Positions 1 through 5,716 of a stretch of 6,719 bases of DNA are shown here, one piece after another (within the stretch, counting starts at the first letter, position 1; every line of letters begins with the position of its first letter). Source of the stretch: an uncultured Opitutaceae bacterium (lineage in GTDB: Bacteria > Verrucomicrobiota > Verrucomicrobiia > Opitutales > Opitutaceae); assembly GCA_903885525.1 (NCBI GenBank), contig CAISJA010000225.1, positions 1 through 6,719 on the forward strand, in the 5' to 3' direction. Below the pieces are notes generated by a model, which saw only the letters and a list, made by a program, of their open reading frames with translations, searched no databases and had not been told where the DNA came from. The position numbers and the translations under genes were made by a program.

Positions 1-1076
1 CTCGTGGCGAACTCGATCTGCTTGAGCTTTTGGGCGAGCGGGGGGGCGGCGTCCTTCTGCGTGAGAAATGTGTGGGTGCCGACGTTGGTGTCGTAGGCCT
101 TGGCCACGCCGATGGTGTGGATCGTCTGCACCGGGATGCCGGCGCTTTCGAAAAATTCCGGGGTGAAGGTGTGCGAGCCGGTGACGTTCGGGGAGTAACC
201 GTGGCGCTTGTCGAGCCAATAGGCCTGGCCGAACTCGCCGATAATGGTGTGGCCGGCGGCGATCTCGCGCAGCACGAGTTCGCGCACAGCGCCGACATTG
301 GCGCGGAGCTGCTGCCCGGCCTCCCAGTAAACCCGGGTCAACTCCGGCAGGTTGAGGGTGAAGGGGGCCGGCCCGCGGAAGCGGTGGAAGTCGAACTCCG
401 GCGGGCCGAATCCGCCGAGCGCGGCGGTCTCGGCGTTGCCGCGGGTTTCGGCGGCGGTGAGCTTGTCAAAAAACCCGGCCCAGGCGGAGGGGCTGACCCG
501 GCAGACATGCTCGATGGTGCGGAGGGCGCGGTCGGCCCGGGCGGCGAGCTTGCGGGCAAAATAATTCGGCCCGCCCAGGAAATCCGCGAAGGTGATCTGC
601 CACTGGCCGGTTTCGTCCTGGTAGGCCGGGGTGATGCCGCGTCCGGTGGAGCCGCGGGGCTCCTCCTCCAGGACGGTGGTACGGTATTCCTCCCAGGCGA
701 GATCGAGGAGGCGATGAGTCAGGTCGGAGACCATGGCGCGCTCGTCGATGAGCAGTCGGGAAAAGATGGCATATCCTTTCTGCTCCAGCGGGCGGGCCTC
801 CCAGAGGATTTTGCGGGGATCGGCCACGACGCCGGCGCCGATGGCGAGGTGGGGGACGGTTGATTCCACGACGCCGGCGGGAAGCAGGTTGAGCTTGATC
901 CCTCCCGCGGTGTGGCCGGAATTCGACCCGCCGTTGACCTTGAAGACGACGGAGACGGAGGCCGGGGTGGCGCGCAATTCCTCGATGACCTCGGGGATCA
1001 GGCGGCCCTTGCCCTCGTCTCCGAAGGAAATACCGACATCGGCGATGAGCTGGCTGCGGAAAGGGGAGAGAGACAT
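1..1076 (-). CDS. Divergent adenylosuccinate synthetase (PurA) family protein, C-terminus cut by window edge
   Basis: The visible 358 residues belong to the PurA family, which joins IMP and aspartate using GTP to make adenylosuccinate for AMP synthesis in the cytoplasm. Seen: P-loop-like GDEGKG at residues 19-24 (Asp20 matches catalytic Asp13 of E. coli), NGGSNSGHT at 48-56 (His55 matches His41), STGRGITPAY at 143-152, ExxQ at 281-284 matching the Gln224 region, HGYSPNVTGSHT at 292-303, and VAKAYDTNVG near 330-340. The ATG at 1076-1074 is the first in frame; an in-frame TGA lies about 50 bases upstream. No clear ribosome binding site. Odd: the stretch after GRG-PAY reads QDETGQWQ, where canonical enzymes have EDKVARRG, so the Lys and the Arg143 equivalent are lost; EGAQG is EFGQA; and by my recalled E. 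coli numbering about 45 extra residues lie between Gly147 and Gln284. The visible end (IEFAT) stops just where the aspartate-binding Arg loop should begin. Family membership is secure; that it is the genuine PurA is uncertain, so no symbol is given. Confidence 0.85.
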   Translation of the reverse strand, partial: MSLSPFRSQLIADVGISFGDEGKGRLIPEVIEELRATPASVSVVFKVNGGSNSGHTAGGIKLNLLPAGVVESTVPHLAIGAGVVADPRKILWEARPLEQKGYAIFSRLLIDERAMVSDLTHRLLDLAWEEYRTTVLEEEPRGSTGRGITPAYQDETGQWQITFADFLGGPNYFARKLAARADRALRTIEHVCRVSPSAWAGFFDKLTAAETRGNAETAALGGFGPPEFDFHRFRGPAPFTLNLPELTRVYWEAGQQLRANVGAVRELVLREIAAGHTIIGEFGQAYWLDKRHGYSPNVTGSHTFTPEFFESAGIPVQTIHTIGVAKAYDTNVGTHTFLTQKDAAPPLAQKLKQIEFAT

Positions 1077-1201
1077 GCCAGGGTCGAGCCAGAGGCCCGG
1101 GGCGGGTCCGGGCAATGGAAATTTGCGTCAAAGACCAGGCCACGGGCAGAGTTTGCCCTTGCCCCGTCCGCCGCCGGCATGGGACACAGGGATCCCGCAT
1201 C
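1077..1201. promoter_or_regulatory. Divergent intergenic region between the purA-like gene and maf
   Basis: This 125-base gap separates two genes read away from each other, so it should hold both promoters. I see no convincing -35/-10 pair on either strand. The minus strand has TTGACG (1131-1126) but nothing like TATAAT at the right distance. There is a short inverted repeat, GGGCA (1144-1148) and TGCCC (1154-1158), around a 5-base loop. The open frame of maf extends back to an ATG at 1115, but that extension has no Maf-family character. Confidence 0.4.
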
Positions 1202-1780
1202 ATGGCACCCCGGACCCTCCTGCTCGCCTCCGCTTCGCCCCGCCGCCGGGAATTGCTGGCCCGGTTGGGCGTGCCCTTCCGCGTCATACCCGCCGAGGTC
1301 ACCGAAGAGGAGGCCCCCGATGCGGATCCCCGGCACATGGTCAGCCACAATGCGGCGTTGAAGGCGGAGTGGGTGGCGCAGCGGCACCCCGAGGCTGTCG
1401 TCCTCGGAGCCGACACCACGGTTTATCTCGGGCAGACCGTCCTGAACAAGCCGCGCGACCCGGCCGAGGCGAGGGCCATGCTCCGGAGGCTGAGCGGGCG
1501 CACCCACATGGTCTTTACCGGCATGGCGTTGCGCTGCCGCGCCGGTAACCTGAGCCTGGACGGGGGCGTCGTGAGCGAAGTGACTTTCCACGCCCTCGAC
1601 GACGCCCTCATCGAACGCTACCTCGGCCTGGTGCACACCCTCGACAAGGCCGGCGGGTATGCCCTGCAGGAACACGGGGATCTGGTGGTCGCCGGCTTTC
1701 GTGGGTCGGAGACGAACATTGTCGGGCTCCCGCTGGAGGAGACGAAACAACTTTTGACTAGGGCGGGCCTGTTGCCTTGA
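1202..1780 (+). CDS. maf: Maf family nucleoside triphosphate pyrophosphatase (YhdE-type)
   Basis: A 192-residue protein, the usual Maf length. Maf proteins hydrolyse non-canonical or excess nucleoside triphosphates to monophosphate and pyrophosphate in the cytoplasm. Seen: N-terminal LASASPRRRELL (residues 8-19) is the Maf signature for phosphate binding; GADTTVY carries the catalytic Asp (Asp71, matching Asp70 of E. coli YhdE); LNKP with Lys83; GRTHMVFTG; and DKAGGYALQE from residue 148. The DKAGGYA form resembles the dTTP/UTP-preferring YhdE group rather than the m7GTP-preferring YceF group; this substrate assignment is inferred from motifs. I chose the ATG at 1202 because the family begins directly before LLLASASPRR; an in-frame ATG at 1115 would add 29 unrelated residues. 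AGGGA at 1188-1192 is a weak ribosome binding site. The TGA stop is followed at once by the TTG start of the next gene, suggesting an operon with translational coupling. Maf is often linked to cell-shape or septum genes; none are seen here. Confidence 0.93.
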   Translation: MAPRTLLLASASPRRRELLARLGVPFRVIPAEVTEEEAPDADPRHMVSHNAALKAEWVAQRHPEAVVLGADTTVYLGQTVLNKPRDPAEARAMLRRLSGRTHMVFTGMALRCRAGNLSLDGGVVSEVTFHALDDALIERYLGLVHTLDKAGGYALQEHGDLVVAGFRGSETNIVGLPLEETKQLLTRAGLLP

Positions 1781-2923
1781 TTGCTCCCAACCTTGCCGAC
1801 CATCGCCCATCTCAGCCCCCGTTCGCGGATCCCCGCCCGCAAGCCTGCGCCGGAAGACGACCGTCCGGGCCGCTCCGTCTGGATCGGCGTGGTCTGCACG
1901 GTGCTGTTTCATGTGCTGCTGTTCACCCTCGCGCCGCTCTTGCCGACGGACAGGCTCGTGGGGTCCCATTCCAATCTGGACGCCGTGCTGGCCCGGAAGA
2001 CCAAGACCTTTGATTTTCAGCTGGCCAATCCCACCCCGCCGCCGCCTCCGGCCAACCCCTTCAAATTCGTCGAGACAAATCCCGACGCCCCGGCCAACGA
2101 GCCGGACAAGACCAACAATTTCAGCAACCGCAACCAGCAGTCCGCCCAGGCGGAGGCGGCCAAGGAGAAGGATGCCGAGAACCGCCCCAGCGTGAAAGGG
2201 CAGGACACGATCAAGAACGACTCCGCGATCGTCTCCGGCGAGCATGCCCAGCCCCAGCAAGGCGCCGCCGTGACCCCCCATCCCGCCCCGACGCCCGCCG
2301 AGCAGCAGCAGAACGCGCAGCAGGCCCGCGCGGAGCAGATTCCTCTCCAGGGTTTCGACAAGACCACCGGCCAGAGCGAGGACGGCATCGGCACCAATGA
2401 TTCCCGGAACAAGTCGGCCTCCACGAACGCCGACCGGCTCCTGGAGGGATCGAGGGAGAGCAAGAACGAGTCGGGCGCGCTCACCGCCCAGAAGGAGCAT
2501 CAGACCAATAAGCCCCAGCCGAAGCCGCGTCCGCGCCTGACATCGGCCCGCTCCACGGTGCTGGAAAACCGCATTGCCGGCACGCCGAACGTCGGCGTCC
2601 TGGGCATCGACGCCCGCTGGAGCGAGTACGGCGAATACATGAACGAACTTGTCGAGATCATCGACCAGACCTGGCACGGCCTGGTCGAGAGCAGCTCGAT
2701 CCAGCCCAAGCCGGGCACGCATGTGATCGTGACGTTCCGGCTCAATTCCGACGGCGAGGTGCGCATCCAATCGATCGAAAAATCTGAGGGGCCGGACGCG
2801 CTGGCCACCGGCCAATGCACCACGGCGATCACGGTGCGCCAGCCCTACCGGAAGTGGACCGAGCAGATGATTGCGGTGCTGGGCAAGGAGCAGGCCATCA
2901 CCTTCGGCTTCTATTATTATTGA
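1781..2923 (+). CDS. TonB/TolA-like energy transducer protein
   Basis: A 380-residue protein with transducer architecture: a short basic cytoplasmic N-terminus (1-32), one membrane segment (about 33-54, rich in V, L and F), a proline-rich then Gln/Ala/Lys-rich periplasmic linker (about 80-265, with PPPPP near residue 87), and a compact C-terminal domain (about 268-380) resembling the TonB/TolA C-terminal fold. The membrane helix contains TVLFHVLLF with His44; TonB and TolA carry a similar Ser-x3-His that couples to ExbB/ExbD or TolQ/TolR, so it probably transmits proton-motive force to an outer-membrane partner. The linker has the Ala/Gln/Lys character of TolA, while the Pro-rich start is more TonB-like, so I do not assign a symbol. 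The upstream stop is the maf TGA, and no ATG lies before the helix, so a TTG start is needed: 1781 (abutting the maf stop) or 1793. The C-terminus ends FGFYYY and lacks a canonical TonB ending. No exbB/exbD or tolQ/tolR is in view. Confidence 0.78.
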   Translation: MLPTLPTIAHLSPRSRIPARKPAPEDDRPGRSVWIGVVCTVLFHVLLFTLAPLLPTDRLVGSHSNLDAVLARKTKTFDFQLANPTPPPPPANPFKFVETNPDAPANEPDKTNNFSNRNQQSAQAEAAKEKDAENRPSVKGQDTIKNDSAIVSGEHAQPQQGAAVTPHPAPTPAEQQQNAQQARAEQIPLQGFDKTTGQSEDGIGTNDSRNKSASTNADRLLEGSRESKNESGALTAQKEHQTNKPQPKPRPRLTSARSTVLENRIAGTPNVGVLGIDARWSEYGEYMNELVEIIDQTWHGLVESSSIQPKPGTHVIVTFRLNSDGEVRIQSIEKSEGPDALATGQCTTAITVRQPYRKWTEQMIAVLGKEQAITFGFYYY

Positions 2924-2925
2924 GC

Positions 2926-3687
2926 GTGAGCGCCCGCGCCGCCGAATTCTGGACCCAGCTTCCGCTCGGCGGCGATGTCGGGCTGCTGGTGCGCGACGCC
3001 AACGGGCTGGCGGCCTGCCACAAGCCGGCGGGCACGCTTTCCCATCCCAATGAGCCTGCGGACGAGCCCCGTTCCCTGCTGACCTGCCGTTACGACCAGA
3101 GCGGCGAGTGCTATGTCTGGGCCGACGCCGCCGGCACCGAGCGCCGGCTTTGGCTGCTGAACCGGCTCGACAGCGCCACTTCGGGGGTGATCCTGCTGGC
3201 GGCGGCGGAAGCCCTGGCCCGGACCATCAAGGCCCAGTTCGCCCGGAAACAGGTGCGCAAGGTTTACCAGGCGTTGGTCTTCGGCCAGCCGCCGGTGCCG
3301 GCCCAGGTGTGGCGCGACCTGCTGGCCGTGCAAAAGAGCGGTGGTGTGGTGCGGGCGAATGCCGGGCGCGGAAACATTCCGGCCACCACCGAGATGCGGC
3401 TCGACCGGCACCGGCAGGGCTCCTTCTCCACCTCGCTGCTCCGCCTTGAACCCCGGACCGGGCGCAGCCACCAGCTGCGGGTGCAGTGTGCGAAACGCCA
3501 GCTTCCCATCGTGGGTGACCAGACCTACGGCAACTTCGCCCAGAACCGCGCCCTGGCCAAGGCCACCGGGCAGAAGCGGCTTTTTCTCCACTCGCTCGAA
3601 ACCAGTTTCCGCTATGAGTTTGGCGGCCGGAGCCATGAGTTCAAGGCGGTGGCGCCGCTGCCGGGTGAGTTTCAGGGCAAATTCTGA
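2926..3687 (+). CDS. RluA-family pseudouridine synthase without S4 domain
   Basis: A 253-residue enzyme expected to convert specific uridines in rRNA or tRNA to pseudouridine. Seen: CHKPAGTLSH (residues 31-40, the RluA-family motif I), the catalytic motif NRLDSATSGV with Asp82 as nucleophile, VYQALVFG (motif with the conserved Tyr), and RTGRSHQLRVQ with His182-Arg185 near the C-terminal half, followed by PIVGDQTYG. There is no N-terminal S4 RNA-binding domain, as in RluA or TruC rather than RluC/D; the target site cannot be told from sequence. The usual HRLD is NRLD here. The frame stays open back to 2815 inside the previous gene, but family similarity starts only after about 2950. I chose GTG 2926; TTG 2920, overlapping the upstream TGA as TTGA, is an equally plausible coupled start adding two residues. 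No Shine-Dalgarno is visible, which fits re-initiation from the upstream gene. Likely the last gene of the maf operon. Confidence 0.88.
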   Translation: MSARAAEFWTQLPLGGDVGLLVRDANGLAACHKPAGTLSHPNEPADEPRSLLTCRYDQSGECYVWADAAGTERRLWLLNRLDSATSGVILLAAAEALARTIKAQFARKQVRKVYQALVFGQPPVPAQVWRDLLAVQKSGGVVRANAGRGNIPATTEMRLDRHRQGSFSTSLLRLEPRTGRSHQLRVQCAKRQLPIVGDQTYGNFAQNRALAKATGQKRLFLHSLETSFRYEFGGRSHEFKAVAPLPGEFQGKF

Positions 3688-3803
3688 GCCCGCCGGCCCG
3701 GTTGCGGGTGCGACTGAGTCGGATAGGCAAACACCGCCGCCCGGGCAGCCAGGCAGGCGCACGATAAAAAACCCACCCGCCGGCCGCCCGGGAATCTTTT
3801 CCT

Positions 3804-3842
3804 TTGACACCTCTCCGGCCGGGTCTCTTCTTTCGTGCCTTT
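3804..3842 (+). promoter_or_regulatory. Possible promoter for rpmJ-rpmE
   Basis: A consensus -35 hexamer TTGACA lies at 3804-3809 in an AT-richer patch of the gap between the pseudouridine synthase and rpmJ. The matching -10 is poor: CTTCTT or TTCTTT at about 3827-3833, each with only two consensus matches. If used, transcription would start about 3838-3841, leaving almost no leader before the rpmJ ATG at 3843. The rest of the 155-base gap (from 3688) shows only GC-rich CCGCCCGGG direct repeats (3737-3745 and 3784-3792) and no convincing terminator. No AT-rich palindrome like a Zur box is seen. Confidence 0.3.
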
Positions 3843-3968
3843 ATGAAAGTCGTTTCCTCCATCAAATCTGCGAAGCTGCGTCACCCCGACTGTCAGGTGG
3901 TCCGTCGGAAGGGCCGCATCTACGTCATCAACAAAACCGACCCGCGCTACAAGGCGCGCCAGGGCTGA
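3843..3968 (+). CDS. rpmJ: 50S ribosomal protein L36, zinc-independent (C-minus, YkgO-type)
   Basis: A 41-residue protein matching ribosomal protein L36, a component of the large subunit. Seen: MKVVSSIKSAKLRHPDC at the start and VVRRKGRIYVINK in the middle, ending KARQG, the typical L36 terminus. Zinc-binding L36 carries a Cys-x2-Cys ... Cys ... His ribbon; here only Cys17 remains and the usual ICK/ICE Cys is Asn, so this is the zinc-free type found in E. coli as YkgO. The ATG is fixed by family alignment; the preceding bases (TTTCGTGCCTTT) have no Shine-Dalgarno. It is followed after 17 bases by rpmE, and the two are probably cotranscribed up to the terminator at 4271. Confidence 0.95.
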   Translation: MKVVSSIKSAKLRHPDCQVVRRKGRIYVINKTDPRYKARQG

Positions 3969-3985
3969 TCCAACTTTTCGCCGCC

Positions 3986-4243
3986 ATGAAAGACGCAGGC
4001 CATCCCTCCCTCAACAACGTTTGCTTCCTCGATGTCGCCACGGGCAAGCGTTTCCTCACCAAGTCCACGATGAAGTCCGCCCGCACCGAGAAGATCGATG
4101 GCGAGGACTATTTCGTGGTCGTGCGCGACGTCACGATGGACTCGCATCCCGCCTACACCGGCGAGAAGCGCCTCGTCGATACCGCCGGCCGGGTGGAGAA
4201 ATTCACCTCGAAGTTCAAGCGCGGCGCCGCCAAGGCCAAGTAA
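3986..4243 (+). CDS. rpmE2: 50S ribosomal protein L31, type B (zinc-independent)
   Basis: An 85-residue protein matching type B L31, part of the large ribosomal subunit at the inter-subunit bridge. Seen: GHPSLNNVCFLDVATGKRFLT near the start, RTEKIDGEDYFVVVRDV in the middle, SHPAYTGEKR (residues 54-63, the type B hallmark SHPxYTG), VEKFTSKFKR and a Lys/Ala tail. The CxxC zinc motif of type A L31 is absent; a single Cys13 remains. Length agrees with type B (about 80-90) rather than type A (about 70). The start ATG at 3986 fits the family; the frame remains open far upstream through other genes, which is not meaningful. No Shine-Dalgarno precedes it (TTTTCGCCGCC). It forms a pair with zinc-free rpmJ, as ykgM-ykgO do in E. 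coli, though in the opposite order. Confidence 0.95.
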   Translation: MKDAGHPSLNNVCFLDVATGKRFLTKSTMKSARTEKIDGEDYFVVVRDVTMDSHPAYTGEKRLVDTAGRVEKFTSKFKRGAAKAK

Positions 4244-4270
4244 CCGCCCCTTCCTTCCGGACGACTTTTC

Positions 4271-4296
4271 AGCCCTCCCGGTGGGGAGGGCTTTTT
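4271..4296 (+). terminator. Rho-independent terminator after rpmE
   Basis: A perfect 9-base-pair stem, AGCCCTCCC (4271-4279) with GGGAGGGCT (4284-4292), closes a 4-base loop (GGTG) and runs into five T residues at 4292-4296. It begins 27 bases after the rpmE stop and should end the rpmJ-rpmE transcript. Confidence 0.93.
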
Positions 4297-4329
4297 CATG
4301 TCCCGCCGATGACAGAGAATCCCGGCCGG

Positions 4330-4346
4330 ACGGAAAATTTTTCCGT
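4330..4346. repeat. 17-base near-perfect palindrome upstream of the DUF1015 gene
   Basis: ACGGAAAA (4330-4337) is the exact reverse complement of TTTTCCGT (4339-4346), with one T between. It lies 36 bases before the ATG of the DUF1015 gene and after the terminator, so it falls in the only upstream region that gene has. It could be an operator or part of the promoter. It is not a terminator for plus-strand transcription, as the arms are too close to form a normal loop. Confidence 0.5.
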
Positions 4347-4382
4347 GTGTTTGCCGCCGCCTCCGGCCAACGTTTCGACCCC

Positions 4383-5597
4383 ATGAGAATCCGCTCCTTC
4401 ACCGGTCTGGTCCCCGCCCCGGCCCATGTGGCCGAAGTGGCCTGTGTGCCCTACGATGTCGTGGACGCCAAGGAAGCCGCGGCCCTGGCCGCCGGGCAGG
4501 GCCGCAGCCTGCTGCACGTCGATCGGGCGGAGATCGACCTGCCGCCGGGCACCGATCCTTACGCCGACGAGGTCTACGCCCGGGCCCGGGAGAACTTTCT
4601 CGCTCTGCAGCGCGACGGCGTACTGGTGCGCGAATCCGGTCCCTGCCTCTATCTCTACCAGCAGCAGATGGGCCGCCACACCCAGCGCGGACTGGTGGCG
4701 CTCTGCCATGTGGCGGACTACGATGCCGGCCTGATCAAGAAGCACGAGAAGACCCGGAAGGACAAGGAGGACGACCGGACGCGCCTGATCGACACGCTCG
4801 GGGCCAACACCGGGCCGATCTTCCTCACTTGCAGGGACGAGCCGGCGGTCGCCTCCCTGGTCGACGCCGAGGTGCGGGAAACCCCGCAGCACGATTTCGT
4901 CGCTCCGGACGGCATCCGGCACACCCTCTGGCGCATCCCCGGCGGGGAGGAGTACGTGGCGGCGTTCGGCTGGGTGCCCGTGACCTACATCGCGGACGGC
5001 CACCACCGCGCCGCCAGTGCGGCCCGCGTGGCGCGGCTGCGGCGCGAATGCAACCCCGCCCACACTGGCGGCGAGGACTACAACTGGTTCCTTTGCGTCA
5101 TTTTTCCGGCCAGCGAGCTCAAGATTTTGCCCTATAACCGGATTGTCGCCGATCTCCACGGGCACACCCCCGGGCAGTTGCTGGCCAAGGTCAGGGAGCG
5201 GTTCGGCCTGGTGGAGGCAGCCTCCGCCACTCCCGCCGGGGTGGGGGAGATCAGCATGTACCTGGCCGGAAAATGGTATGGGCTGCGTTGTCCGCCGGAT
5301 GCGGCCGCCGATCCGGTGGCCCGGCTTGATGTGAGCGTGCTGCAGGACCGGCTGCTGGCCCCTTGGCTGGGCATCGACGACCCGCGGGTGAGCAAGCGCA
5401 TCGACTTTGTCGGAGGCATTCGCGGCACCGCCGAGCTGGTCCGGCGCGTCGACGCGCAGGGCGGCGTCGCCTTTTCGATGTATCCGGTCACGATCGCGCA
5501 GTTGATGGACATCGCCGATGCCGGCCAGATCATGCCGCCCAAGAGCACTTGGTTTGAGCCCAAGCTGCGGTCGGGACTCTGCATCCACACGTTCTGA
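4383..5597 (+). CDS. DUF1015 family protein
   Basis: A 404-residue cytoplasmic protein, the normal length for the DUF1015 (COG4198) family, whose biochemical role is not established to my knowledge. Seen: start MRIRSFTGLVPAP and VPYDVVDAKEA (residues about 21-31, family N-terminal block); KHEKTRKDKEDDR at 120-132, a strongly conserved family motif; YIADGHHRAASA with Asp205-Arg209, which resembles the GxHR motif of ParB/Srx-fold nucleotide-using enzymes such as the free-serine kinases SerK and SbnI; and a C-terminal PPKSTWFEPKL, also a family signature. From memory, relatives often sit beside serA or serC, hinting at serine metabolism; neither gene is in view here. ATG 4383 is supported by the family's usual start; an in-frame GTG at 4347 would add 12 residues without family character. 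No Shine-Dalgarno (CGTTTCGACCCC). It is isolated between a terminator and a 119-base gap, so it is probably transcribed alone. No membrane segment or signal peptide. Confidence 0.92.
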   Translation: MRIRSFTGLVPAPAHVAEVACVPYDVVDAKEAAALAAGQGRSLLHVDRAEIDLPPGTDPYADEVYARARENFLALQRDGVLVRESGPCLYLYQQQMGRHTQRGLVALCHVADYDAGLIKKHEKTRKDKEDDRTRLIDTLGANTGPIFLTCRDEPAVASLVDAEVRETPQHDFVAPDGIRHTLWRIPGGEEYVAAFGWVPVTYIADGHHRAASAARVARLRRECNPAHTGGEDYNWFLCVIFPASELKILPYNRIVADLHGHTPGQLLAKVRERFGLVEAASATPAGVGEISMYLAGKWYGLRCPPDAAADPVARLDVSVLQDRLLAPWLGIDDPRVSKRIDFVGGIRGTAELVRRVDAQGGVAFSMYPVTIAQLMDIADAGQIMPPKSTWFEPKLRSGLCIHTF

Positions 5598-5599
5598 GT

Positions 5600-5612
5600 C
5601 CGGCTGGGCCGG
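5600..5612 (+). terminator. Weak hairpin after the DUF1015 gene
   Basis: CCGGC (5600-5604) and GCCGG (5608-5612) form a short GC stem with a 3-base loop just past the stop codon. It is followed by GGGATTTCG, without a real T-tract, so termination would be poor or Rho-dependent. The remaining gap to 5716 shows no clear promoter, only a T-rich patch (GATTTTTTC) near 5685-5693. Confidence 0.25.
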
Positions 5613-5716
5613 GGGATTTCGTTCACGGGGCTGCTTCACGCATCGGTTTCGCCTTGGGCTGCGGGGAGGGTCTGGTTGCGCTTGATTTTTTCACCCGGAC
5701 GAAAAGGCTGCGCCCC

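Noticed and set aside
30..863. A 277-residue plus-strand open frame opposite the purA-like gene
   Set aside because: The minus strand carries GDEGKG, STGRG and other PurA motifs in one continuous frame; the plus-strand product is a shadow.
1144..1158. GGGCA...TGCCC inverted repeat in the divergent intergenic region
   Set aside because: Five-base arms in a GC-rich region are expected by chance, and there is no T-tract or matching promoter.
998..2815. A 605-residue open frame on the minus strand opposite maf and the transducer
   Set aside because: It is antisense to two well-supported genes, is Arg/Gly/Leu-rich with no recognisable domain, and is the sort of long open frame expected opposite GC-rich codons.
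3737..3792. CCGCCCGGG repeated twice, with palindromic CCCGGG cores, as a possible terminator or operator before rpmJ
   Set aside because: No T-tract follows either copy on the plus strand, and short GC palindromes are common at this base composition.
4296..5639. A 447-residue minus-strand open frame opposite the DUF1015 gene
   Set aside because: The plus strand clearly encodes conserved DUF1015 motifs across the same bases; the antisense product is low in complexity and resembles no family.
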